From Paraniabella ginsengisoli (GTDB taxonomy: Bacteria; Bacteroidota; Bacteroidia; Chitinophagales; Chitinophagaceae), in NCBI RefSeq assembly GCF_022513635.1, contig NZ_JAKWBL010000004.1, positions 1 through 64,000 of the forward strand: 64,000 nucleotides of DNA, written 5' to 3'. The position numbers and the translations under genes are program-made. The notes below the pieces were generated by a model. That model was not told where the DNA came from. It searched no databases and was given only the letters and a program-made list of their open reading frames with translations. Below are positions 47,728-56,864 of this stretch, piece by piece (positions within the stretch are counted from its first letter, which is position 1; each line of letters starts with the position of its first letter).

Positions 47728-48948
47728 ATGCGAAATTTAAAGCCCCTGTTACTTGTCTTTATTTATTTAAGTATTGCAAATGCTGTTAGTGCTCAACCTC
47801 AGTATGAGTTTCGTGGTGTTTGGATCGCCACAGTAATGAATATCGACTGGCCACCACAAAAAGCAAGTGTGGAAGCACAAAAAGCAGAATTTATCAGACA
47901 ACTTGATTTGCACCAGCGCAATGGAATGAACGCAGTTATTGTTCAAATTCGTCCAAGCGGGGATGCATTTTACCCGTCGCCTTATGAACCCTGGAGCCAA
48001 TGGTTAACCGGCAAACAAGGCCAGGCACCGAATCCATTTTACGATCCGCTGGCTTTTATGATTACCGAAGCACACAAAAGAGGCATGGAGTTTCATGCAT
48101 GGTTAAACCCATATCGCGCAGAATTTTCTGTAGGCAGATCATCAATCTCGTCCGATCATATCATGCGTAAACACCCCGACTGGTTTTTAACTTACGGAAC
48201 CACTAAATATTTTAATCCAGCCAATATACAAGTGCAACAGTTTGTTATTGATGTTATCAAAGATATTGTAAGGCGTTATGATGTAGACGCCGTTCACATG
48301 GATGATTATTTTTATCCTTATCCTATCCCAGGCAAAACCTTCCCAGACGATTATGCGTATCAACGTTCAGGTACTTCATTAAGCAAAAATGACTGGCGAC
48401 GCAGCAACGTAGATTCCATCATCAGAAACATTAATATCGCTATAAAAGAAATCAAACCTTACGTAAAATTTGGCATCAGCCCGTTTTGTGTTTGGCGCAA
48501 TTTAAAAGACGACACACAAGGAAGCGATACCAAAGCCGGCCTCACCAATTATGATCAACTTTATGCTGATGTTTTGTTGTGGCTACGTAAAGGCTGGATC
48601 GATTACGTAACGCCACAGTTATATCGGGAGATCAACGATCATCTTGTTCCTTACGAAAAAATGGTAAGCTGGTGGGCTGCGCACAGCTTTGGCCGCCATG
48701 TTTACATTGGCCATGGTATTTACAGAGCATTAGAAAACAGCGCCAATTGGAAAAAGCCAAGCCAGCTTCCCGACCAGATAAAAATTGCAAGGTTTACACC
48801 CGGTATTGAAGGCAGTGTGTATTACAGCAGTAAAGTTTTTAAAAGCAACCCCAATGGCTGGAACGATTCACTAAGAAACAATTATTATCGTGTGCCAGCA
48901 AAAGTTCCGGTAATGCCCTGGTTACCCAAGCGGCCCAATTGGAATTAA
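47728..48948 (+). CDS. Exported GHL10 / YngK-like glycosidase
   Basis: 406 residues, intact. The start at 47728 gives signal peptide MRNLKPLLLVFIYLSIANAV; an ATG 18 bases earlier would place residues before it. TIM-barrel landmarks: EFRGVWIATVMNIDWP, GMNAVIVQIRPSGDAFYPSP, FHAWLNPYRAEF, VDAVHMDDYFYPYPIPG (catalytic-type acids), KFGISPFCVWRN and WIDYVTPQLYREI. The family (DUF4015/GHL10) is linked to peptidoglycan or glycan turnover, with few members characterised. It follows MarR by 33 bases. Confidence 0.88.
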   Translation: MRNLKPLLLVFIYLSIANAVSAQPQYEFRGVWIATVMNIDWPPQKASVEAQKAEFIRQLDLHQRNGMNAVIVQIRPSGDAFYPSPYEPWSQWLTGKQGQAPNPFYDPLAFMITEAHKRGMEFHAWLNPYRAEFSVGRSSISSDHIMRKHPDWFLTYGTTKYFNPANIQVQQFVIDVIKDIVRRYDVDAVHMDDYFYPYPIPGKTFPDDYAYQRSGTSLSKNDWRRSNVDSIIRNINIAIKEIKPYVKFGISPFCVWRNLKDDTQGSDTKAGLTNYDQLYADVLLWLRKGWIDYVTPQLYREINDHLVPYEKMVSWWAAHSFGRHVYIGHGIYRALENSANWKKPSQLPDQIKIARFTPGIEGSVYYSSKVFKSNPNGWNDSLRNNYYRVPAKVPVMPWLPKRPNWN

Positions 48949-49332
48949 TTTTTTGATACCAGCTTCAGAATATATGGCATCGATCTTGCCACGCTCGGTT
49001 TATCGTCCCGATTATATTTAAACTTCATTTCCGTCTTCCTTCTCCTTTAGGAGAAGGTGGCTGAAGGCCGGATGAGGCACAGAATCGTAGCAGTTTATCC
49101 GGAGGTTGTCGAAGGATCGCAATCACTTTATCATTAGAATATGTGGCGGCAAGATTGCATTACCAGTTTTGCGAAGAACCTGCTGATGCCATAAGCACAA
49201 CTGTTGAAGAGTGCGACGACCGCCTGTACCGGAACGGGCGGGCAATTTTGACGATGTATATTTACAGATGAACGAATAAAAATTCTCATCTATAAATCCT
49301 GTACATTTATATAAAATCTATTCCTATTTTTT
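48949..49332. repeat. Intergenic region with two repeat-like elements
   Basis: CTTCTCCTTTAGGAGAAG near 49050 is a perfect hairpin inside a segment I recall as a common Bacteroidota intergenic repeat. AAGCACAACTGTTGAAGAGT-GCGACGA at 49193-49219 is copy 2 of the repeat seen at 8363 and 56302. A segment near 48978 (GAATATATGGCATC) also resembles, inverted, part of the copy near 56350. No gene. Confidence 0.5.
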
Positions 49333-49929
49333 ATGAGAAACCTCGCTTACCCGCTACAATTCACCTTCAAAATAACAACGATTGCTAACGATTTTAAAGC
49401 AACCGATGCGCATGGAAATACGATCGCTTATGTGCGTGAAAAAATATTCAGGCTAAAAGATAATGTGGATGTGTATTCGGATGAAACCAAATCACAAAGG
49501 CTGTTTAATATATCTGCCAATCAGTGGATCGACTGGAGCACCAGTTATAAAATGACAACGGATGACGGTCAAAGTTTAGGCCGCATTGGACGCAAAGGCT
49601 GGCGCAGCATCTGGAAGGCTACTTACGAAATATTTGACGAAAACGATCTGAAAGAGTTTCATGTGAATGAAGACAATGGCTGGATAAAAGTAGGCGATGC
49701 TGTTTTAAGCGAGATCCCTATTCTTGGAATACTGACCGGCTACGTTTTCAATCCTTCTTATACTGTTTATGATAATCATGGTACCAAAGTGGCCCAGATC
49801 AAAAAACAAAAATCATTTTGGGGCCGACGTTTTACGGTTGATCAATTCACCAACATGAACCCCGCTCAGGAAGAGCGCGTAGCGCTTGGGTTGATGATGA
49901 TGATTTTGCTTGAAAGAAGAAGAGGGTAA
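49333..49929 (+). CDS. LURP-one/Tubby-like beta-barrel protein
   Basis: 198 residues, intact. Twelve-strand barrel pattern with a central helix: KITTIANDFKATDAHGNTIA, AYVREKIFRLKDNVDVY, SYKMTTDDGQSLGRIGRKGW, YTVYDNHGTKVAQIKKQKSF and a C-terminal hydrophobic helix (VALGLMMMILLERRRG). It resembles the YxjI/LURP-one family, whose bacterial role is not established. Stands alone. Confidence 0.7.
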   Translation: MRNLAYPLQFTFKITTIANDFKATDAHGNTIAYVREKIFRLKDNVDVYSDETKSQRLFNISANQWIDWSTSYKMTTDDGQSLGRIGRKGWRSIWKATYEIFDENDLKEFHVNEDNGWIKVGDAVLSEIPILGILTGYVFNPSYTVYDNHGTKVAQIKKQKSFWGRRFTVDQFTNMNPAQEERVALGLMMMILLERRRG

Positions 49930-50011
49930 GTGAAAGTTGCGGGTTTCAAGTTGCTGGTTACAGGTTTGCGCATGCGACGTAAATCGTACATCGTAATTCA
50001 TACTCATTATA

Positions 50012-50689
50012 TTATCCCATCAATTCTTTCATCAGCTTATCAAAGTCCGCTTTCAGTGTTGCTAATTCCTGCTCCACAGCGGTTAAACGTTCTTCCAAAT
50101 TGTTATTGGTTTGCGCAGCAGATGAAGCCGCTACATTTTCGGTAGCATAAGTTTCCAGCATATTTTCATCTCCAAATAAATGAATGTAACGCGCCTCTTT
50201 CTGTCCGGGTTGACGCTCAAGTTGCCTAACGAAGGGGGTTTCAGCAGTTGCCAGTTTTTCAAGAACAGTAAGCACTTCAGCCAGATCATCAAATTCATAT
50301 AACCTGCCAGCGCTGCTGTTAATTTCCCCTGGTGTAAGTGGCCCTCGCAAAAACAACAAACAAATCACAGCCAGTTCATCGGGTGTCAACTGATAGTTAA
50401 GCGCGATATTATGTTTATACTTTACCACCCTGCTGCTACCGCCAGTTACAGTTGCAGCCAGGCCACGGCGCTTCAACTTGTCCAGACAAAGCGTTACAGT
50501 TTGCTCGTCATAATTCACAACCGGGTTACGAGAAGTTTTTTGATTACATGCCGCAGTCAACCCGTTTAATGTCATTGGGTAATACTCAGGCGTTGCTTTT
50601 GATTTTTCCATGAGCGATCCAAGCACCCGAATTTCTTCACTATCTAAAATCGGTAATGGTTTCTTATCAATTGATTCTTCTGTATTCAT
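50012..50689 (-). CDS. YceH-like DUF480 protein
   Basis: 225 residues, intact. Two winged-helix repeats: PILDSEEIRVLGSLMEKSKA, YYPMTLNGLTAACNQKTSRN and LTPDELAVICLLFLRGPLTP GEI, then a C-terminal coiled coil (ERLTAVEQELATLKADFDKL). Family without known function. Its start is 20 bases from the stop of the next upstream gene, so the two may be cotranscribed. Confidence 0.9.
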   Translation of the reverse strand: MNTEESIDKKPLPILDSEEIRVLGSLMEKSKATPEYYPMTLNGLTAACNQKTSRNPVVNYDEQTVTLCLDKLKRRGLAATVTGGSSRVVKYKHNIALNYQLTPDELAVICLLFLRGPLTPGEINSSAGRLYEFDDLAEVLTVLEKLATAETPFVRQLERQPGQKEARYIHLFGDENMLETYATENVAASSAAQTNNNLEERLTAVEQELATLKADFDKLMKELMG

Positions 50690-50709
50690 ATAATCGTAAA
50701 AATAAAATA

Positions 50710-51684
50710 TTAATCATACACTTCAGGATTTACAATCGTTGGCAATCGTTCGCCTTTAAATGCAGCAATCACATTCTTTGCTGCAAGCATCGCCATTCCA
50801 TCGCGCGCTTCCAGCGTAGCAGATCCAATATGAGGCAAAACACAAACATTCGGCATAAAAAGAAGCGGATTGTTTTTATCCATAGGTTCTGGATTGGTTA
50901 CGTCAAGGCCTGCTCCCCAAATAATGCCTGCATGTAAAGCCTCCTTCAAATCCACTTCATTGTGTAAGCCGCCGCGACCGGTATTAATAAAAATGGCATT
51001 GCGTTTCATTTTAGAAAATGCATCTTTATTGAATATTCCTTTTGTCTCTTCTGTGAAATTGGCGTGCAATGTTAGCACGTCGCTCTGTTGTAATAATTCT
51101 TCAAAACTTACATATTTCGCGTCCAGCGCGGCTTCTGCGTGGCCGTTGGGCTTTCTGTTGTGATAAATAATTTTCATGTCAAATGCAGCTTTACACTTTT
51201 TTGCCATTTCAAATCCAATATTTCCTAAACCAAATACGCCCAGGGTTTTCCCATACAGTTCCTGCCCCAAATTAGCAACAGGTTCAAAGCCATCCCATTT
51301 ACCATCGAGTATTTTTTTATAATTGAAAAAAGCCTTTCTACTTACAGCAAGCATCAGCAAAAATGCGACATCAGCAGTAGCACGGCTCAATACATCTGGT
51401 GTATTTCCAACGGGTATTTTTAATCGTGTCGCGGCATCAATGTCAACGCTGTCATATCCAACTGAAAAAAGCGACACCACTTTTAGATGTTTACATTTCT
51501 GTAAAAAATGGGCGTCAATTTTATTGAACCCCGCGCTGATCAAGGCATCGTATTGCTGACATTTTTCTATTAGCTTGTCCTGCGGCAAAGGCTCTGTTTC
51601 ATTATGGATCGCTACCAAATATCCGGCGTCTTCCATTAATTTAATACCTACATCAGGTATTGGTTTTGTTATAAATACATTCAT
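50710..51684 (-). CDS. D-2-hydroxyacid dehydrogenase (glycerate/glyoxylate reductase type)
   Basis: 324 residues, intact. NAD(P) loop TLGVFGLGNIGFEMAKKC, catalytic arginine in FINTGRGGLHNE, glutamate in LDVTNPEPMD and histidine in VLPHIGSATLEARDGM. Closest in feel to D-glycerate dehydrogenases/glyoxylate reductases. Reduces a 2-keto acid with NAD(P)H in the cytosol; exact substrate unknown. Confidence 0.9.
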   Translation of the reverse strand: MNVFITKPIPDVGIKLMEDAGYLVAIHNETEPLPQDKLIEKCQQYDALISAGFNKIDAHFLQKCKHLKVVSLFSVGYDSVDIDAATRLKIPVGNTPDVLSRATADVAFLLMLAVSRKAFFNYKKILDGKWDGFEPVANLGQELYGKTLGVFGLGNIGFEMAKKCKAAFDMKIIYHNRKPNGHAEAALDAKYVSFEELLQQSDVLTLHANFTEETKGIFNKDAFSKMKRNAIFINTGRGGLHNEVDLKEALHAGIIWGAGLDVTNPEPMDKNNPLLFMPNVCVLPHIGSATLEARDGMAMLAAKNVIAAFKGERLPTIVNPEVYD

Positions 51685-51880
51685 TTTTTTGATTTTGAAC
51701 CATTTAAAAATAAGGATTTAGTTTCTTCTCACAGAAAGCACTGAAGAACACAGAAAAGGAGGAATCTCTCTTATCTCTGTGCGAATCTCTTTCACTCTGT
51801 GGTTAACTTCTCGCTATTTCAGATAGCATTGAACAGCCCTGGTATTCAGTGAGAAATTCACTCACTCATTCAAATTTTCC

Positions 51881-52008
51881 TATTTTTGCAATCCACAAAA
51901 TAAAAGAATACTGATAATGTAATACCTCATTTCTTTCTGACTTTAATATTCGCATACGTGTTAACGTTAACGCGTCATGCATTTTTTAATTCTAAAAGAA
52001 AGAAATGA
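51881..52008 (+). promoter_or_regulatory. Promoter and start-sequestering leader of the ABC-F gene
   Basis: TATTTTTG at 51881-51888 is a -7 box. TCATTTCTTTC at 51927-51937 is perfectly complementary to GAAAGAAATGA at 51998-52008, which contains the start codon at 52005. Between them, GTTAAC (51960-51965) and GTTAAC (51966-51971), with flanking GCATACGT and GCGTCATGC, form a second hairpin. An ATG-TAA start-stop pair lies at 51917-51922. The rest of 51685-51880 holds only short CACAGA/CTCTGTG repeats. Confidence 0.65.
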
Positions 52009-53602
52009 TGCTTATTCTTCAAAACATTTCCTATATACATCCCGACAAGGAATTTCTTTTCAGCGACTTACATTTCACCATAAATAAATCCGATAAGATA
52101 GCATTGATCGGAAATAACGGCACAGGCAAGTCAACACTTTTAAAAATTATCGCGGGCGAATTGGAGCCTTTGGCTGGGCAAATCATTACAAATGCCAAAC
52201 CTTATTATGTTCCACAGGTTTTTGGCCAGTTCAATCATCTGTCAATTGCGCAGGCATTACAGGTGGAAGAGAAACTGCGTTACAATGTATTTTAAACGGC
52301 GATGTAAGCGAAAAAAACATAGAACTATTAAATGATGACTGGACCATTGAAGAACGGTGCCAGGATGCATTGGCATATTGGCAATTATCAAGTTTAGATC
52401 TGAATCAGAAAATGGAAACACTAAGTGGCGGACAGAAAATGAAAGTGTTCCTGGCAGGCATACTAATTCATAAACCTGAGCTTATTCTGCTTGATGAGCC
52501 CGGCAATCATCTGGATACAGACGCGCGACAACAATTGTATAAGTTTATATCGGAAACAAATTCCACTTTGCTTATTGTAAGCCATGATAGAAAATTGCTG
52601 AATTTTTTAAATACTATTGCGGAGCTAAGCAGCAAAGGCATTACGTTGTATGGCGGAAATTATGATTTTTATGCGCAACAAAAACAGATTGAAAACAATG
52701 CGCTGGAGGAAAGTGTTCAGAGTAAAGAGAAGGCATTGAGAAAGGCTAAAGAAAAAGAACGCGAAACCATGGAACGTCAGCAGCGTATGGATGCTCGTGG
52801 AAAAGGCAAGCAGGAGAAAGCAGGTGTGGCGCGGATTATGATGAACACATTGCGAAACCAGGCGGAGCACAGTTCTTCCAAATTAAAGTCGGCTCATGCT
52901 GAAAAAATAACCCATCTTTCGGATGAATTGCAATATCTGCGCGCAGCTGTACCTGATATTGCTAATATGAAATTAGGTTTTGAAGATGCTAATTTACATA
53001 AAGGCAAAATATTATTTTCGGCTACTGATATTAATTTCACATACGACAAGCAACCCCTTTGGAAAAAACCTTTGAGTTTCGAAATCATAAGCGGCGAACG
53101 GATTGCATTAAAAGGATCAAACGGCTCGGGAAAAACCTCTCTTATAAAAATTATTCTCGGAAAACTTACTCCTCAAACAGGATCCGTTTACAAGGCTAAT
53201 AAACAGGCAATATATATCGACCAGGAATATTCGTTATTAGATGACAAGTTAACCGTTTACGAGCAAGCGCAACAATATAATACAGGAGCTTTGCAGGAAC
53301 ATGAAATTAAAATCAGGTTGACCTGGTTTTTATTTGATAAGGAACACTGGAACAAACCTTGCAAAGCCTTAAGTGGCGGGGAAAGAATGCGCCTTCTTCT
53401 TTGCTGTCTTACCATAAGTAACACGCCACCAGATATCATTGTGTTGGATGAACCGACCAATAATCTGGATATTATAAACACTGAAATATTAACAACTGCA
53501 GTAAATCAATATAAGGGCACATTAATAGTTGTATCTCATGATGCATATTTTTTGGAAGAGATAGGTATTAACAGAAGCATAGAGCTACTAAAGTTGTCTT
53601 AA
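52005..53602 (+). CDS. ABC-F family ATPase, one frameshift
   Basis: About 532 residues, two ATPase domains and no membrane part. First domain: Walker A IGNNGTGKST, signature LSGGQKMKVFLAG, Walker B LILLDEPGNHLD. A charged coiled-coil linker (KEKALRKAKEKERETMERQQ) follows, then Walker A KGSNGSGKTS, signature LSGGERMRLLL and Walker B IIVLDEPTNNLD. One frameshift near 52275. ABC-F proteins act on ribosomes, some giving antibiotic resistance. The structured leader over the start codon suggests translation-responsive control. Confidence 0.88.
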
Positions 53603-53702
53603 TGCATTAGCCGGTTACAGCTGAGTAAAAACAAAAACGCAAGAAAGCGTATCTCTCCTGCGCTTTGTTTAGTCAGTTCAATTATATCAATGATAGAAAC
53701 CA

Positions 53703-56051
53703 TTAAAACTTCCAGGCAATGCTGGCGAGGAAGTTACCCGGTTTTTGGGGACGCGCATAAAACCCATCGCTTACCCAATATTCACTACTCGTTAAATTAT
53801 TTGCTTTCACGCTGATTCGATATTGTCCTGCACTGTAAAATAAAGTTGCATCAACTGTTGTGTAAGCAGGCAACGTAAAAGTATTAATCGTATTCAGATA
53901 AGTTTCTGACACATATAAAAATCCGCCGCCGATACCAAGTCCTTTAAGTGAACCCTTTAACAAACTATAACTCATCCAAAGGTTAGCAGTTTCTTTTGGT
54001 GCGCCTACATTACGTTTACCAATCAGGTTAGCCGCTGCTTTGACATACTTATTATCATTGTAGCTATAGCCAGAAACAAAGTTGAAACCCGGAAAAGGAT
54101 TGCCCGTCAATTCTGCTTCAATGCCTTTGCTGCGCTGCGTTCCGTCCTGCACAGTAAATGTTTGATTGTTGATTATTTCAGGACGAAGTGTGTTGCTGAT
54201 TAACATATCATAATAACTAACAGAACCGCTTAGTTTGTTTTTAAGCACATCAAGCTTTACACCAGCTTCCCATTGGTTAGCTTGTTGAGGCTTGAAGGAA
54301 GAAACAGTACCATCGGGTTGTGTAGCGTTAGCAACATTTTTAAACCCATTCATATAATTACCAAATAATGCTACTTTGTTTTTAATGGGCTGAAAAACGA
54401 TACCAAATTTGGGAGAAAGCGCGGTTTGATTATAATCTCCGGTAGTTTTTTGTGTAAGGTTGTTTAGTGTGCCCTCGTTAATAAAACGATCTACTCGCAA
54501 ACTAGCCATTAACAACAGATAATCTGTAACGTTAAGAACATCGGAAATATAGGCTCCGTAAACTTTTTGTCTGCTTAAACTAAGCGGAGAAGACGTAGCG
54601 CCCAACTTTAATTCCAACTGCTCTATTCTTACATCTTTTGCAACGCCAAGTGTATTTACTGTATCCATGTTTACGCCGGTGTATTTAAGATTTCTGTATT
54701 GATCCATAAAATCAAGTCCGATGAGCAATCTGTTGCGAAGGTTTCCGATTTTAAAATCTCCAGTAAAGTTTTGCTGAAATTGATTGCGGCCCAGCTTGTC
54801 TGGAGCAAACGCACCCACCATACGAGCTACAGTTGTATCTGTAAGAAAAGTGTTGGTGAACATATAAAAGTTATTGTACGCACCTGTAGCCCACGTGTAA
54901 TTTGTTGTTGAAGTCCATTGATCAGAAATTTTATATTCGGCTTGCGCAAATACGTTGGCTGATGTTTGATGCCCTGCAAAAGAATTGTCAATTAAAGATC
55001 GCTTGTAACCTAACTGGAGTTTCTCATATGATGTCACATTAATAGCACTTCCCACCTGCCAGGCGGTATGTGCCGTTCCTTGTGTTTGATGAATATCCGC
55101 GTCCAGCCTAAGTGTCAGGCGTTCATTCGCCTGCAACGAAAAGCTTGGTGCAATTACAAATGTTGATGCCTGTCCCTGATCCTGAAAGGAATTTTCTTGT
55201 TGCGCAGCCATGTTGATGCGAAAAAGTGCTTTATGGTCTGCATTGAGTGGCGCATTAAAATCCGCCGTAAGCCTGTTCAAATCAAAACTTCCATGTGTGT
55301 AAGATACTTCTCCACCAAGCTGATCGTAAGGCTTTTTGGTAATATAGTTAACCAGTCCGCCAAAAGAAGTCATGACTCCGCCAAAAAGTGTAGAAGACGG
55401 ACCTTTAATTGTTTCAACTCTTTCTACCGTGCTAAGATCGATGGAAGAACGGAAATAGGTAGCCATGCCGTTTCGCATATTGTCGCTTGTGGTAAATCCG
55501 CGCGAGAAAAATGCCGGAATGCCAGCACCCGTTTTTGCAGGCGCTGCTCCGGGCACGTTACGAAAAGCTTCATCAAGATGGATGGCCATTTGTTCTTTTA
55601 TCAGTTCCTTATCCACCACATTATATATTTGAGGGTTTTCCAGGTTTGTAAGCGGCATTCGCGCTACTGAATTACTTTGTTTTTTTGCAGTAATAGAATA
55701 TTTAGTACCTACAATTAATACTTCGTTCAACAATAGTGAAGAAATATTTAGCCTTACTGGTACCGAAGTGGTTTCTCCTTCTTTTACTTCAATCTGTAGT
55801 TTTTGAGTTTCCTGACCGATAAAACTTATTTCCAATGTGTATGTTCCTGCGGCAACATTTTTAAATTCAAAATTGCCAGACTTGTCAACAGTGTTTTTGC
55901 CAACTCGTTCTAATAATACAGTTGCTCCTGTTGCAGGCTGGTCATCGCTGGAAACGACGGTTCCTATAATGTTTCCGGTTCGTTCATTGGTTTGGGCATT
56001 AATATTTAAAGCCATAAATACTACGCAAAAAAATAGTCCACAAATTCTCAT
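53703..56051 (-). CDS. TonB-dependent siderophore receptor
   Basis: 782 residues, intact. Signal peptide ending NINAQ, carboxypeptidase-like domain (IIGTVVSSDDQPATGATVLL), plug with NVPGAAPAKTGAGIPAFFSRG and VERVETIKGPSSTLFGGVMT, 22-strand barrel, and a C-terminal strand GNFLASIAWKF. The plug and DVLNVTDYLLLMASLRVD pattern match ferric-siderophore receptors of the FhuA/FecA class rather than SusC. It is outside the island, but could import hydroxamates like those expected from the island genes. That link is speculative. Confidence 0.9.
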   Translation of the reverse strand: MRICGLFFCVVFMALNINAQTNERTGNIIGTVVSSDDQPATGATVLLERVGKNTVDKSGNFEFKNVAAGTYTLEISFIGQETQKLQIEVKEGETTSVPVRLNISSLLLNEVLIVGTKYSITAKKQSNSVARMPLTNLENPQIYNVVDKELIKEQMAIHLDEAFRNVPGAAPAKTGAGIPAFFSRGFTTSDNMRNGMATYFRSSIDLSTVERVETIKGPSSTLFGGVMTSFGGLVNYITKKPYDQLGGEVSYTHGSFDLNRLTADFNAPLNADHKALFRINMAAQQENSFQDQGQASTFVIAPSFSLQANERLTLRLDADIHQTQGTAHTAWQVGSAINVTSYEKLQLGYKRSLIDNSFAGHQTSANVFAQAEYKISDQWTSTTNYTWATGAYNNFYMFTNTFLTDTTVARMVGAFAPDKLGRNQFQQNFTGDFKIGNLRNRLLIGLDFMDQYRNLKYTGVNMDTVNTLGVAKDVRIEQLELKLGATSSPLSLSRQKVYGAYISDVLNVTDYLLLMASLRVDRFINEGTLNNLTQKTTGDYNQTALSPKFGIVFQPIKNKVALFGNYMNGFKNVANATQPDGTVSSFKPQQANQWEAGVKLDVLKNKLSGSVSYYDMLISNTLRPEIINNQTFTVQDGTQRSKGIEAELTGNPFPGFNFVSGYSYNDNKYVKAAANLIGKRNVGAPKETANLWMSYSLLKGSLKGLGIGGGFLYVSETYLNTINTFTLPAYTTVDATLFYSAGQYRISVKANNLTSSEYWVSDGFYARPQKPGNFLASIAWKF

Positions 56052-56500
56052 TTTAAAATATTTCGCGCGAAAGTATTCTCAAAAAGAGTGAAGTCGTTTA
56101 CGTATTCCGGAATATTGTTTACACATTCGGGAATATTTTAAAAGCCAGAGAATAGTAATGAGGAATTAGGTTTACGGATTATTGAGTTATATGAAAATGT
56201 TCATTCGAGATCACCTTGTATTTAATTATTGGTCAGACCATGTCTTTCATCCAAGACTTCCGAGGTTTTGAAAATCTGGGAAGTCTTGACATTGTCGTTT
56301 ATGCAGGATGAGCAATGCACCACAAATAAAGAGTGCGACGCAACGAAGATGCCATATATTCTAAAGCCGGGCTCATAAAAATAATGGCCGTTTACCGTTG
56401 CTTTTCTGCTATTTACCGAGTTTCTAATACTACGCACAGTACTTTGTATTGCCTACTACCTATTGCTACCAATATCTTTGTGCTTTATTAGTAAGAAGCA
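56052..56500. other. Intergenic with repeat copy 3
   Basis: Contains the dispersed repeat at 56302-56343, followed by sequence related, inverted, to 48978. A 71-codon minus frame at 56222-56437 runs through the repeat and is not accepted as a gene. Confidence 0.5.
56302..56343. repeat. Copy 3 of a dispersed intergenic repeat
   Basis: GCAGGATGAGCAATGCACC followed by AAGAGTGCGACGCAA closely parallels 8363-8402 (GTAGGATGGGCAATGTGCT and the same core). Confidence 0.65.
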
Positions 56501-56833
56501 ATGAACATTGAGAATACACAAAGCCAGATGCGGAAAGGAATATTAGAATATTGTATTCTTTCCATCGTAAAACGAGGAGAGGCTTATCCCAGCGATATTG
56601 CGGAGGAAATGAAAGGCGCGGGCATGCATATACTGGAAGGCACATTGTACCCTTTGCTTACCCGGTTAAAAAATGCGGAAATGATTACTTACCGGTGGGA
56701 AGAAAGTACTGGCGGACCGCCCAGAAAATATTTTTCACTTACAAAAAAAGGTCAGAACTTTTACCAGGAACTTCAACAAACCTGGGAAGAACTTTCCGGC
56801 GCAGTGAATACATTAACCGGCTCCTCTAAATAA
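56501..56833 (+). CDS. PadR-family regulator
   Basis: 110 residues, intact. LEYCILSIVKRGEAYPSDIA, EGTLYPLLTRLKNAEMITYR, and the wing GGPPRKYFSLTKKGQ are diagnostic. It is followed after 31 bases by the PspC-domain gene and probably controls that operon, a common pairing in Bacteroidota. Confidence 0.93.
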   Translation: MNIENTQSQMRKGILEYCILSIVKRGEAYPSDIAEEMKGAGMHILEGTLYPLLTRLKNAEMITYRWEESTGGPPRKYFSLTKKGQNFYQELQQTWEELSGAVNTLTGSSK

Positions 56834-56864
56834 AATTACTACCAACCAACAAACAAATATAGAA

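Noticed and set aside
55197..55670. 157-codon plus-strand frame
   Set aside because: Antisense to the intact siderophore receptor plug and barrel.
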